Positions 1 to 7,883 are shown, counted from the stretch's first letter. The stretch is 29,794 bases of DNA from Selenomonas sp. (GCA_015265235.1 JABZYJ010000007.1:1-29794); one strand, 5' to 3'. The notes: generated from the letters alone by a model not told the origin. Made by a program: numbers and translations.

Positions 1-800
1 GCCTTGTCTTTGTCCTTAAACCACGCGCCCGCTTCTTCGCGGTTTCCACTATAGTCGGCAACATCCGCGTCCTTCCTGCGTTGTGCCTGATATATCATCA
101 GACCCGCAGCCGGATCGATCGCGTTGCTTGAGACAAACCATTCGCTCTGCATGTTGTTCCTCCTTTGCTCACGCGCGGATGGACGCATTTCCTTCGCTTC
201 GTGCGCCTCAACATCGCGCTCCTCTTCTTTCTGCGGTGCATATATGACAGGATCATACAGGCCTGTATAATCCTTCCCGTAGACAAAATCCTCCCGCTGC
301 TGCAGCATCTTCATTTCTTCCGTGACGCTCGCCTCCGGCGGAAGAAGGTGGGCTTCCTGGGCAAGTCGGTGGACGATACTGTCCAGATAGGAAACGACGA
401 GCGAATCTCTCTCCTGCGGCGGAGAGCGAAGGAATGTCCGCAGAGCTTCCTTGCCCGCCAGTTGGTTTCTGAGGATTTCCCCGATTTCAATGATGTTTCT
501 CTTTTTCCCGATCAGCGTGCGGTTTGGTTCAGGGGCACTGCTGGCAATGGAGATTCTTTTCTCCCCCTGCGCAGTACGAAGGATTGCCTTGTTCCCTTCG
601 GGACGAAGATCCAGTTCTATGACAGCACCGCCGATGAACGCACTCTTCGCCTGAGGCCGTTCTTTCTCTCCCGGAGAATCGCTCTGCAGGACGACCTGTA
701 CGCAATGCAGATGCCGCCGCTCGATCCGCAGCGTATCACGCGCAAGATCGTACGTCATATCCTCGCGAAACGGGATGATATTGTCGTTTTCTTCCGGCAT
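1..800 (-). CDS. Hypothetical protein, C-terminus cut by left edge
   Basis: An open frame starts at the ATG at 800 and runs without a stop to the left edge, giving at least 266 residues; the true 3' end is outside the window. The start is supported by AGAGGAGG 7-8 nt upstream. The protein begins MPEENDNIIPFREDMTYDLA, is rich in charged residues and shows no membrane segment or motif that I recognise. It follows the second TrbJ-like gene by 18 nt, so it is most likely the third gene of the operon that starts near 3683. An internal in-frame ATG at 152 (MQSEWFVSSNAIDP...) has its own strong AAAGGAGG site and may also be used, giving a separate C-terminal product. The function is unknown; position suggests a conjugation accessory role, which is inference only. 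Confidence 0.75.
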   Translation of the reverse strand, partial: MPEENDNIIPFREDMTYDLARDTLRIERRHLHCVQVVLQSDSPGEKERPQAKSAFIGGAVIELDLRPEGNKAILRTAQGEKRISIASSAPEPNRTLIGKKRNIIEIGEILRNQLAGKEALRTFLRSPPQERDSLVVSYLDSIVHRLAQEAHLLPPEASVTEEMKMLQQREDFVYGKDYTGLYDPVIYAPQKEEERDVEAHEAKEMRPSAREQRRNNMQSEWFVSSNAIDPAAGLMIYQAQRRKDADVADYSGNREEAGAWFKDKDK

Positions 801-818
801 ACGCGCACCTCCTCTGCA

Positions 819-1688
819 TCAAAAATCAGGCATTGGCTGTGACTGATAGAATTTTCGCCCTGTATCCGTCTCGTAGGATTCGAGCATGACCCGATCTCCG
901 GGATCACCGGGGTTAAAGAAGTGATAGGAGCCGTTCATCTGCTGCTCTTCCTGCCGCTGTTTATCTGCCGTATCCTGCATCTGTCGAACGTTGCGGATCT
1001 GGATCTGATCCCCCATGGCATTTGAGAGCTGCATGATGGCCATCTGCTTGATCGCTTCGATCTGCGCTCCTGCCTGACGTGCCTGTGTCTCTCCGACCGC
1101 CTGATTCGAGTTTTGCAGTGCAGTTTGGAGTGCCGTCATGATCTGATCCATGTCCTGGTAGCGGTTGATGGTGTTCTGCGTTGCCGCTGTGTAGCTGTCC
1201 GACATGAATTTGCTCGTCTTGCGGTAGTCGATCGCCTTGCCCGCAACACCATCGTCATAGTCCCGTTCAAAGGCCTCCGGATGGAGGTCGATGTTCGTGC
1301 GGTTTTCTGCCATGGAGTGATAAAGGGTATTGATGTCCTTCATCCCCTGTTCTCTGCTCTCCTCCGGGAGCTTTCTGGCGTTTTCCTCCTCGATGCCGAG
1401 TTTTGCCGTCAGTTTTTCAAGCCAGGAAACGAACTTCGTCCCATAGAGGATGCTCTTAATATGCCGCGTGTAGTCATAGACATTGCCCCCGTTTGCGGCG
1501 AGGTCTTTCAGGGCAAAGGGGGACGGTGCACTGTCCGCCCAGGAGATGCTTGTGGGGCTGTAATAGTTCGGCGGATCATAGGGCTCTGTTACGCCCGGAA
1601 TTGACCACGCATAACCGATGCCGGCAGCCCCCATAAAGCATACACAGAGTGCTGCGGTCACTTTCTTTGACCGTTTCCATCGTTTCAT
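819..1688 (-). CDS. trbJ: TrbJ/VirB5-like conjugal transfer protein (second copy)
   Basis: This 289-aa protein has a basic N-terminus and a hydrophobic export segment (about residues 10-30, KKVTAALCVCFMGAAGIGYA). A long helical region follows, with the Asn/Gln/Ala-rich signature NSNQAVGETQARQAGAQIEA near residues 195-215 that is typical of the TrbJ/VirB5 family. In that family the protein is a periplasmic or surface minor pilus component. I chose the ATG at 1688, not the longer frame to 1889, because GAGAGGAG lies just upstream and the exported N-terminus begins there; the longer frame overlaps the preceding gene. It starts 17 nt after the fused VirB6 gene and lies 18 nt before the hypothetical gene at 800. 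A second TrbJ-like gene at 6352-7146 shares the same motif, so this is a divergent paralogue paired with its own VirB6. Confidence 0.72.
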   Translation of the reverse strand: MKRWKRSKKVTAALCVCFMGAAGIGYAWSIPGVTEPYDPPNYYSPTSISWADSAPSPFALKDLAANGGNVYDYTRHIKSILYGTKFVSWLEKLTAKLGIEEENARKLPEESREQGMKDINTLYHSMAENRTNIDLHPEAFERDYDDGVAGKAIDYRKTSKFMSDSYTAATQNTINRYQDMDQIMTALQTALQNSNQAVGETQARQAGAQIEAIKQMAIMQLSNAMGDQIQIRNVRQMQDTADKQRQEEQQMNGSYHFFNPGDPGDRVMLESYETDTGRKFYQSQPMPDF

Positions 1689-1705
1689 ATCTGATCTCCT
1701 CTCTA

Positions 1706-3658
1706 TTATGTGCCGGGCAGGAATTTGAACCCGTTGCCTATGCCAAACTGCTTGATGACCAGCTGGGAGAGCTTGTCTCCCATCATGACAAACAGGAAGC
1801 AGACCAGGGCGAGTTTCAGCAAAATAGCGACCTGAAGGACGTGCTTGGTCTTTTGGATGGAGTTTGATGCCGTCACGACCTTGCGCCAATATCCGCCGCT
1901 GCGGTCACCGTTCCATGCCCCCGCTGCTTTTTCCCAGCTGCCGTTTGCATCATAGAGCTCCAAGAGGTGATGACGCGCCACGGCGGTCTGCACATTCTCC
2001 GGCCACGGCGTCGTTGCCGGTGGGAATTGATCTTCCCATGCGCCGCTGTAGGGTCTCGACTGATACCCTGGATCGCTCCATGCCTCCGAGTCATCTGCCC
2101 ATGGCATCGGCGGCGGCTCGAATCCCGCTCTTTCGCACCAGACATTCCAGTACTCGTAGCTGATCTGATACGCACCGTAGCCCCATCCATCCTGTGAAGG
2201 AGTCTGGAATGGATGCTCCTGTCCGCCGGTCTCGACACGGCGGATTGCCTCGAGTACCTCATCGATGCCCTCGCGCCCGCCGAAGTTGCCGTTGCTGCTC
2301 TTCATCGCCTCTTCCACGGGGACGGTCTGCACATGGATGAGATCATCCACCACCATGTTCGACATGACGGACTGCAGCATCAGAGCAAAGAAGCAGAAGA
2401 AAAACAGTTTGATCGAGGCACTGAAGATGCCGTTCATACTGTTCTCTGCATAGCGGCGTGACCACTTGTGTCCCGCAAACATAAAGTTCGCCAGGCTGAA
2501 CACGGCAACGAAGTAAAACTCGAGGTACGCCAGGATGATCTCAAAGGCAAAGAGCAGGAACGAGCCAAAGATGATGAGGAGGAAGATGCTCCCGAACAGT
2601 CCCGTGACGATTTTGTTGAGCCAGTCAAAACCGCTCGCATCCGTTTCGTTGAGAACGGTAAAGATCGGCTCGATGATCTGTGCTCCCTTTGTCACGAGTG
2701 CTGTCGGATCGACGAGCATCGCTTTTGCCTGAGTAAGATCCACACCACTTGTCGCTGCGCCCAGGCTGAGGAAGAGGTCGCGTGAACCGTTGATGAGGAA
2801 CGCGCCCCAGTAGGTGATGGTGTAAAAGAGCAGAAGATAGAGCAGCATCTTGAGTGCCAGCAACTTAAAGATGCTGAAGCTCGGCTCCTGTCCTTTCTCT
2901 CGATCGACACTCATCAGGATGTAGGTGAGCGCGAGATCAATCGTCATGAGGATGCCGATCACGTACTTTATGATGTCCTTGAGGAGATCCACTGCCTTGG
3001 TGCATGCGAGGGCAATGGTATCTATCGCTTTCTTGACGGGCTCCATAAAGGCAAATGCAGCATCCCAGACCATGCGCTTTCCCTGACGGCTCGCTGCAAG
3101 GCCGTCATCTGTCGCATTGTCCGGAAGCCACGGCGCATACGGATGATAGAGCGCCGGACTGATCGGCGAGTCATTGATCCGTACTTCAAAATGCAGATGC
3201 GGTCCCGTTGATACGCTGGTCGCCCATGCCGGCCCCAGATACCCGATCAGCTGCCCACGCTGCACATGATTGTCAATGCTCTCCTTGATGGCAGCAGCCG
3301 GTAGATACCCATCGTTCGGGTCAAGGTCACCGTACCATGTCTGGAACATGCTTCCGTCAGGCGCGGTATGCTGAAGGATGACATATCCATCAAATGAGTC
3401 GTCCTGCACGGCGAGAACAACTTCTCCATCCGCAACAGCATAGACAGGCTCATGTGCCTCGCCGCCGATGTCGATGCCGTTATGTCGGCGCACTACTCCC
3501 GTGATGGGATGCGTACGCCCCGAGCTGAACGGACTGGTCACCTGGATCTCGTGTCCATGCAGCGGCGCATCCATCATCAAGAGCGCGGCCGCACTCACGG
3601 ATGTGGATGATGCCAATAGGAAAAGGACAAGCAGCAGCAAAATGTATCTCGATTTCAT
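1706..3658 (-). CDS. M23 peptidase - TrbL/VirB6 - lysozyme-like fusion protein
   Basis: This 650-aa protein combines three functions. Residues 1-23 form a signal peptide (MKSRYILLLLVLFLLASS...). Residues about 35-180 are an M23/LytM peptidase with the zinc-ligand motifs HNGID (near 58-62) and GPHLHFEVR (near 151-159), so it looks catalytically intact. Residues about 200-450 carry several hydrophobic helices in a TrbL/VirB6-like arrangement. Residues about 459-600 resemble a lysozyme or transglycosylase (AIRRVETGG with a likely catalytic Glu near 476, then GYGAYQISYEYW). A last membrane helix follows (VLQVAILLKLALVCFLFVMM). The start at 3658 has GAGAGG upstream; an ORF extension to 3706 lacks a site. 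It is the first gene of its operon. The likely role is a polytopic inner-membrane secretion channel protein with murein-cutting domains built in. Domain calls rest on motifs; the VirB6 assignment is the least certain. Confidence 0.8.
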   Translation of the reverse strand: MKSRYILLLLVLFLLASSTSVSAAALLMMDAPLHGHEIQVTSPFSSGRTHPITGVVRRHNGIDIGGEAHEPVYAVADGEVVLAVQDDSFDGYVILQHTAPDGSMFQTWYGDLDPNDGYLPAAAIKESIDNHVQRGQLIGYLGPAWATSVSTGPHLHFEVRINDSPISPALYHPYAPWLPDNATDDGLAASRQGKRMVWDAAFAFMEPVKKAIDTIALACTKAVDLLKDIIKYVIGILMTIDLALTYILMSVDREKGQEPSFSIFKLLALKMLLYLLLFYTITYWGAFLINGSRDLFLSLGAATSGVDLTQAKAMLVDPTALVTKGAQIIEPIFTVLNETDASGFDWLNKIVTGLFGSIFLLIIFGSFLLFAFEIILAYLEFYFVAVFSLANFMFAGHKWSRRYAENSMNGIFSASIKLFFFCFFALMLQSVMSNMVVDDLIHVQTVPVEEAMKSSNGNFGGREGIDEVLEAIRRVETGGQEHPFQTPSQDGWGYGAYQISYEYWNVWCERAGFEPPPMPWADDSEAWSDPGYQSRPYSGAWEDQFPPATTPWPENVQTAVARHHLLELYDANGSWEKAAGAWNGDRSGGYWRKVVTASNSIQKTKHVLQVAILLKLALVCFLFVMMGDKLSQLVIKQFGIGNGFKFLPGT

Positions 3659-3689
3659 GTGCGGAATCCTCTCATACAGATATATATTC

Positions 3690-3730
3690 ATAGTACCCCA
3701 GAACATCTGTGAAATTTTCCTATCTTTTTT
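3690..3730 (-). promoter_or_regulatory. Shared-architecture promoter of the M23-VirB6 operon
   Basis: Read on the minus strand: an A-tract, then GATAGGA (3718-3724), then exactly 22 nt, then TACTAT (3690-3695) as the likely -10 box, 32 nt before the ATG at 3658. There is no TTGACA-like -35 at normal spacing. The same layout occurs at 7667-7707, 15641-15681 and 22376-22416. It suggests activator-dependent or alternative-sigma control; this is inference. Confidence 0.6.
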
Positions 3731-3761
3731 ACACTTTAACGATATAAGCGACTATATACAG

Positions 3762-3790
3762 TTGTTATTTTGTGCAAGCTGCGGTATAAT
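3762..3790 (+). promoter_or_regulatory. Sigma-A-like promoter of the HicB-family gene
   Basis: TTGTTA (3762-3767) and TATAAT (3785-3790) are separated by 17 nt, 22 nt before the ATG at 3813. This is a near-consensus housekeeping promoter, divergent from and close to the operon promoter at 3690-3730, so products of either side could influence the other. Confidence 0.7.
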
Positions 3791-3812
3791 CGAAGAAGGA
3801 GGGAAGTGGACG

Positions 3813-4178
3813 ATGAAGAATATATTACGGCACAGAGAGTATGTCGGCTCGGTGGAGATCGACGAGCATGAGGGCTTCCTCTATGGGCGCGTGCTCGGGA
3901 TCCAGGAGAAGATCACGTACCGTGCGGAACGCGCGGACGAACTGGTCAGGCTGTTTCGTGCGGAGATTGATGCGTATCTTGACCGCTGCGCACGGGAAAA
4001 CGTTGCGCCAGAGATTCCGTACAAGGGCAGCTTCAATGTCCGCATTGCCCCGGCATTGCACCGCCGGCTTGCGATCCATGCGATCGCAACGGGGACAAGT
4101 CTCAACCGCCTGATCGAGCACATTCTGTCTTCATACGCGTCGCTCTATGAGTCACCAAAGGATACATCGGTACGATAA
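3813..4178 (+). CDS. HicB-family antitoxin / ribbon-helix-helix regulator
   Basis: This 121-aa protein has an N-terminal HicB-like fold (YVGSVEIDEHEGFLYGRV, then a YRAERADELVRLFRAEIDAYL helix) and a C-terminal ribbon-helix-helix-like segment (FNVRIAPALHRRLAIHA followed by TSLNRLIEHIL, about residues 72-104). The ATG at 3813 is preceded by AAGGAGG and a good promoter; the longer frame beginning at 3468 lies inside the opposite-strand gene and was rejected. No HicA-type toxin is adjacent: the next gene, 14 nt downstream, encodes an unrelated coiled-coil protein. HicB proteins usually repress their own promoter, and solitary long HicB proteins are common on mobile elements. A role as a regulator of the divergent transfer operon is plausible but not shown. 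Confidence 0.82.
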   Translation: MKNILRHREYVGSVEIDEHEGFLYGRVLGIQEKITYRAERADELVRLFRAEIDAYLDRCARENVAPEIPYKGSFNVRIAPALHRRLAIHAIATGTSLNRLIEHILSSYASLYESPKDTSVR

Positions 4179-4192
4179 GGAGAGTGATTTCC

Positions 4193-4588
4193 ATGGGAAT
4201 TTTGTCCAGCCTGAAACAGTGGAACGATGAGTGCAACGAACGGGGAAAAATCATTGAACAGCAAGAGGCTGAAAAACGTCGCCTGAAGTGGAAACAGGAA
4301 ATAGAGGATTATATCGACAGCTACCCCAATACAGCACACGTTATCAAGCATCTACTCGATGTATTTGCCGAATGCGACTTAGATATACTCATTAAAGGGC
4401 AAGCCCCTAAAATATCCGCAATGCTCGGAGAAATCTACCGCAATCAAGCCGATGTTTCGCGTTTACACGAACTGGAAGGACGATATGAGGAACTAAAAGA
4501 GCGGTATGACGAGCTCAAAAAAGAATACGATAGGCAAAGCGAACTCATTGCAGAAATTGCAAGGAAGAGCACCCCTCTAACGAGATAA
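4193..4588 (+). CDS. Coiled-coil hypothetical protein
   Basis: This 131-aa soluble protein of unknown function is probably co-transcribed with the HicB-family gene 14 nt upstream. The ATG at 4193 has AAGGAG at 4178-4183 (overlapping the end of the upstream gene); the GTG at 4184 would be too close to that site. Its C-terminal third is a clear coiled coil with near-perfect heptads (ELEGRYEELKERYDELKKEY), and residues 20-45 are also highly charged and helical. The coding sequence looks more A/T-rich than the transfer genes, hinting at a different origin. It ends in a terminator shared with the converging trbL gene. It could be a partner of the HicB protein or an independent cargo gene. Confidence 0.75.
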   Translation: MGILSSLKQWNDECNERGKIIEQQEAEKRRLKWKQEIEDYIDSYPNTAHVIKHLLDVFAECDLDILIKGQAPKISAMLGEIYRNQADVSRLHELEGRYEELKERYDELKKEYDRQSELIAEIARKSTPLTR

Positions 4589-4632
4589 AAAATGCTTCTC
4601 CATCCATCAACTGGATCGAGAAGCATTTTTTT
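4587..4632. terminator. Bidirectional terminator between converging genes
   Basis: AAAAAATGCTTCTC (4587-4600) pairs with GAGAAGCATTTTTTT (4618-4632) around a 17-nt loop, with A- and T-runs on both sides. It lies exactly between the stop of the coiled-coil gene (4586-4588) and the stop of trbL (4631-4633), serving both strands. Confidence 0.9.
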
Positions 4633-6355
4633 ATTTGATCGGTGAGAGTTTCGAAATATCTCTTGCAACATCATTCGCGACAGTTGCCGCACCGCGTGCC
4701 ACTGTTGCTATGCCGCTGCCCGCGCTTTTTACCCCGTTCTTTGCGCTCTGCGCGATACTTTTCCCACCGCTTACGGCAAGTCCCGTTGCCGTAGGTGCTT
4801 GTTGATTGGCGCCTACGCCAAAGTATTTTTGTGCTGCCTCAATTCCCGCCTTCGTAGACTTGCCAACCATAGAGTCTCTTGCATAGTGCCCCATACCTCG
4901 TCCGGCAGCGGACATCATCATGCCAGTCCCGGTATTCATGGCGTTTGCGCCGGCGCGTGCGAGACCAGCTATGCCACCGCCACCTTGTCCATATCCCGCC
5001 ACCGCAGATTTTGCCATATTGCCCGCAACACTTGTTCCGCCAGATGCGATCGCTGCGCCGGCAGCGACACCGGCGGAGGTCACATTCTTTGCGGTCTGTG
5101 TCATGCTCGCACCGTTGAGCGAGGGAGAGCCGCTGAGAAGTCCCTGCACCAGGTCGGGGATCTTCTTGATGAGGAGATACAGCAGAAGACTCACGACAAC
5201 GGCCTGGATGAGGACGGGCATATTGCCGATGATACCGCCCTTAGAGGGATCCTGTGCGATCTTTGCAAATTCATCACAGTAGTCCGTGAGGATCCTGCTG
5301 CTCATTGCCGTGAGGAAGGAGATGACGGCGACCTTGATCGCCAGGTTGAACATGGCACCCAGAGCCCGTTCAAAGAGAAACTTGGTCTGCGGAAGCGCAG
5401 CGAACGGAATCAGGGGGATGGTGATCATCGCCATGGTGAAGAACTCAATCTTTGCCATGAGCATCTCAATCCCTGCCAGAACGAGCAGGATAAACATGAT
5501 GACAAGGCAGAGGATGGTAAACAGCCCGGAGATCGGCGACCAGATCGAGAAGGCCTCCTGTGCTGCACCGTACCCCGTTGTGAACATCGTGACTGCATTT
5601 GCAATGAGTGAGCCGGAGCCCATCCCGTCACTGTAGCCGCCCGCGTGATACCCGATCGCCTGAAAGCCGCTGCACAGGCTGCCCATAATGTCAATCCCGT
5701 GGCCGTACCAGTTCAGGATGAGGAAGAGATAGAGCCCTGTCTCGAGGAGTATCTGGACGAGGAATTTCATCTTATCGCCGCTGATGAGATCGAGGGAGAT
5801 CTTCACGGAGGCGGAGATTGCCGTCAAGACGATGAGCAGTTTCGCAGCGACAGGCATGATGCTGACTGCGCCGGACTTCGTATAGTCGATATAGGTGCGT
5901 GTAAATGGCTGGAGGAAGTCATACCATTTGCTGTCCTCGTCCGCAGTAACGTGCATCCGGTACTCGAACGGTGCCTGATCTGCGCCGCCGAAGTTCCCGC
6001 CGAACGCACTCATGAGCACCGTGCCGAAGTTGAGCGCAAGCCCGATGCCGAGGATGATGTTCCATGTGGTCTTGTTGGCCGTCTCGACGTTGAAGGCAAT
6101 CATGATGCCCGCGAGTGCGATCATGATGGTCGATATGATCCGCGCGACGGTAAACATGCCGTTCGCCATGGTAGTGAGGTTGTTCTGGAAGGCATTGTCG
6201 CCGCCCTTTAGCCCAATGTCAGAACTAAAGCTCGCTGCGGCAGATGCCGTTGTGCCGTCCGCCAGGACGAGAACAGCGACGAGGACAAATATGCCGAGCG
6301 GCAGGATGTGCCGCATTGTCTCAGTGCATCGGTGCATATCCACCACTCCATTCAT
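4631..6355 (-). CDS. trbL: TrbL/VirB6 inner-membrane channel protein
   Basis: This polytopic membrane protein of up to 574 aa belongs to the TrbL/VirB6 family of inner-membrane channel components. An N-terminal signal or anchor (about residues 15-38) is followed by helices such as FTVARIISTIMIALAGIMIAF, WNIILGIGLALNFGTVL, FTILCLVIMFILLVLAGIEM and PVLIQAVVVSLLLYLLI. The C-terminal ~150 residues are Gly/Ala/Ser-rich and low in complexity, as is usual for TrbL. The ATG at 6355 overlaps the stop of the upstream trbJ gene (ATGA), indicating translational coupling; the ATG at 6337, with GGAG 8 nt upstream, is an equally good start. The transglycosylase-trbJ-trbL order gives a compact VirB1-VirB5-VirB6 module. 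A second VirB6-like protein is encoded at 1706-3658. Confidence 0.88.
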   Translation of the reverse strand: MNGVVDMHRCTETMRHILPLGIFVLVAVLVLADGTTASAAASFSSDIGLKGGDNAFQNNLTTMANGMFTVARIISTIMIALAGIMIAFNVETANKTTWNIILGIGLALNFGTVLMSAFGGNFGGADQAPFEYRMHVTADEDSKWYDFLQPFTRTYIDYTKSGAVSIMPVAAKLLIVLTAISASVKISLDLISGDKMKFLVQILLETGLYLFLILNWYGHGIDIMGSLCSGFQAIGYHAGGYSDGMGSGSLIANAVTMFTTGYGAAQEAFSIWSPISGLFTILCLVIMFILLVLAGIEMLMAKIEFFTMAMITIPLIPFAALPQTKFLFERALGAMFNLAIKVAVISFLTAMSSRILTDYCDEFAKIAQDPSKGGIIGNMPVLIQAVVVSLLLYLLIKKIPDLVQGLLSGSPSLNGASMTQTAKNVTSAGVAAGAAIASGGTSVAGNMAKSAVAGYGQGGGGIAGLARAGANAMNTGTGMMMSAAGRGMGHYARDSMVGKSTKAGIEAAQKYFGVGANQQAPTATGLAVSGGKSIAQSAKNGVKSAGSGIATVARGAATVANDVARDISKLSPIK

Positions 6356-7146
6356 TGCTGTGCCTTGATGCTGGCAAGAGCAGCCTTACCTGCGGCAAGA
6401 TTGCGCTGTGCCGCCTGTTGCTCATTCGACTCAATGGTCGCGCGGCGCAGGTTCTCTGCCTGGTAGTGCGATGCCTCAGCGGCAACGGCGTTGCTATACA
6501 TCTTCGTCATCTGGAGCAGTGCCAGAACGCTGTTGGCGTTGATGGCGTTGCCCGACTGCATGACCTGCATGGTTCCCTCCGCCTGATTCGACGCATTCAG
6601 GGCTTCCTGCGTGGACTTTGCGATCTCGAGGTTTGCCTGCTGCGTGTTCTGGGCAGACTGCGCTGCATCCTTGAATGTGGCCGCGAGTGTCTCTTCCCGG
6701 CGGCGTTCGTTCAGGATGCCTGTGGCGACGGTCGTGTTGCCATTGAGAATGGACTGTAGATCGCCAAGACGCTCACGCCAGACGGTATCGAGAGGATTCG
6801 GATTCGTTCCGCCCTTTTTGTCCCCCCATATCTTGCCGAGTACGCCCTCCTGCCCCATCTTCTCGTCAAAGATCTGTTTCTGCTGTGCGCCCTGCATCTG
6901 CGCATACTTTTCGATCTCTGCACTGCCGATCTTCTTGGAGTTGAGGATCATGAGTGCCAGCTCCTTCTCCTCGGTCGAGAGGATCTTAGCCGTCTGGATG
7001 GCCGTTTTGATCGCTTCCTCGATGTTCTTTTGGTCGATGACTGCAATCGCCGCCTCGCTGTGATGCCCTGCCGGGATCATGGCGAGCAGCGAGGCAGAGA
7101 TGCCGAATGCGACACCGACGGCAACAGCTGTTTTTCGGATGGTCAT
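6352..7146 (-). CDS. trbJ: TrbJ/VirB5-like conjugal transfer protein
   Basis: This 264-aa exported protein has an N-terminal signal (MTIRKTAVAVGVAFGISASLLA, cleaved near residues 26-33). The body is helical and includes the family signature NASNQAEGTMQVMQSGNAI near residues 190-210 and a long C-terminal coiled coil (ENLRRATIESNEQQAAQRNL). TrbJ/VirB5 proteins are minor pilus or periplasmic components of the secretion channel. The ATG at 7146 overlaps the stop of the transglycosylase gene (ATGA), and AAAGGAG sits inside the end of that gene; the longer frame to 7179 has no support. The next gene, trbL, overlaps its stop by 4 nt, so all three are tightly coupled. Confidence 0.82.
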   Translation of the reverse strand: MTIRKTAVAVGVAFGISASLLAMIPAGHHSEAAIAVIDQKNIEEAIKTAIQTAKILSTEEKELALMILNSKKIGSAEIEKYAQMQGAQQKQIFDEKMGQEGVLGKIWGDKKGGTNPNPLDTVWRERLGDLQSILNGNTTVATGILNERRREETLAATFKDAAQSAQNTQQANLEIAKSTQEALNASNQAEGTMQVMQSGNAINANSVLALLQMTKMYSNAVAAEASHYQAENLRRATIESNEQQAAQRNLAAGKAALASIKAQQ

Positions 7147-7637
7147 GGTAAACACTCCTTTTTGACAATTCTCCTCCATAATCTATGGTACTGGTAGACA
7201 GCAGCACTGCCGGCGTTGTAGGCGGCGACGGCCGTACTTACGCCGTATTCGCCGAGCCCGCCGAAGTTGTCGAGCTGTGTGCGCAGGTAGATCGTTCCGC
7301 CGAGGATGTTGCCGAGCGGATCATAGGGGTTCACGCCGATGCCGGCTGCCGTAGCGGGCATGAGCTGCATGAGTCCAATCGCACCGGCGGGGCTGCCCGC
7401 GCCCATGTAGAAGTGGGATTCCGTCTCCATGACGGCCGTGATGAGGAGTGGATCGACGTTGTAGCTTGCCGAAGCGTACAAAATGGCATTCGTGATCCAG
7501 TCGCACTGCGCCGTGTCTCCGTTATAGAAGCTGGCATCGGTGTAGATGACGCTGTAGAGATCGGCGGCTTCTCCCCTGCCCGGCAGGAGGACGCTCAGTG
7601 AGAGCGCACAAAGGACAAATAATCTGATATAGTGCAT
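7143..7637 (-). CDS. VirB1-like lytic transglycosylase
   Basis: This 164-aa exported enzyme has a signal peptide (residues 1-24, cleavage after GEA) and an SLT/goose-lysozyme-like domain over residues about 45-150. The catalytic Glu is in AVMETESHF near residue 71, followed by the family blocks GAIGLMQLMPATAAGIGV, PYDPLGNILGGTIYL and AVAAYNAGSAAV. It cuts peptidoglycan glycan strands in the periplasm, opening space for secretion-channel assembly. The start has AAGGAG 7 nt upstream. It is the first gene of the VirB1-VirB5-VirB6 operon and overlaps trbJ by 4 nt. A promoter with the shared 22-nt architecture lies 30 nt upstream. Two further murein hydrolase domains are fused into the VirB6 protein at 1706-3658. 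Confidence 0.92.
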   Translation of the reverse strand: MHYIRLFVLCALSLSVLLPGRGEAADLYSVIYTDASFYNGDTAQCDWITNAILYASASYNVDPLLITAVMETESHFYMGAGSPAGAIGLMQLMPATAAGIGVNPYDPLGNILGGTIYLRTQLDNFGGLGEYGVSTAVAAYNAGSAAVYQYHRLWRRIVKKECLP

Positions 7638-7666
7638 AGCATTCTCCTTCCTTGTCTGTTCTTTTT

Positions 7667-7707
7667 AGTATAAACGACAGGAAAGGGAAAAAAATCCGCT
7701 CTTTTGC
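7667..7707 (-). promoter_or_regulatory. Shared-architecture promoter of the VirB1-VirB5-VirB6 operon
   Basis: On the minus strand, GCAAAAGAGCGGA (element GAGCGGA at 7695-7701) is followed by exactly 22 nt and then TATACT (7667-7672), 29 nt before the ATG at 7637. The upstream element matches that at 15669-15675 including the preceding GCAAAA and following T-run. Confidence 0.6.
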
Positions 7708-7713
7708 ACATAT

Positions 7714-7746
7714 AAAAAGAACTTGCCGTCATGACAAGTTCTTTTT
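7714..7746. terminator. Bidirectional rho-independent terminator
   Basis: AAAAAGAACTTG (7714-7725) pairs perfectly with CAAGTTCTTTTT (7735-7746) around a 9-nt loop. It insulates the operon at 7637 from minus-strand transcripts arriving from the right and stops plus-strand transcripts too. Confidence 0.88.
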
Positions 7747-7846
7747 ATGTATCTATACTGCGGTCAGCGTGTGTACGCTGCTTGTGGTGTATGCGTATGG
7801 TTCTATCTAGTTCTGTCGTCGCTGATGTCAGTTGTCCGTCTCCAAC

Positions 7847-7869
7847 AAAAAAGACAGCGTAAGGCTGTC
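7847..7869 (-). terminator. Minus-strand terminator upstream of the small toxin locus
   Basis: GACAGC (7853-7858) and GCTGTC (7864-7869) form a stem with a 5-nt loop; on the minus strand it is followed by six T residues (7847-7852). It would end read-through from the antisense RNA or from the 59-aa gene. The stem overlaps the -35 area of the toxin promoter. Confidence 0.65.
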
Positions 7870-7874
7870 ATGTA

Positions 7875-7883
7875 TGATATACT
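7875..7883 (+). promoter_or_regulatory. Extended -10 promoter of the candidate toxin RNA
   Basis: TGATATACT is an extended -10 (TGn plus TATACT at 7878-7883). No good -35 hexamer is visible. The predicted transcript starts near 7890 with AAAAGGTGTTGCC. Confidence 0.5.

Noticed and set aside
165..842. Plus-strand open frame of 225 codons at the left edge
   Set aside because: It is antisense to a better-supported minus-strand frame with good ribosome binding sites, and its protein has no recognisable character.
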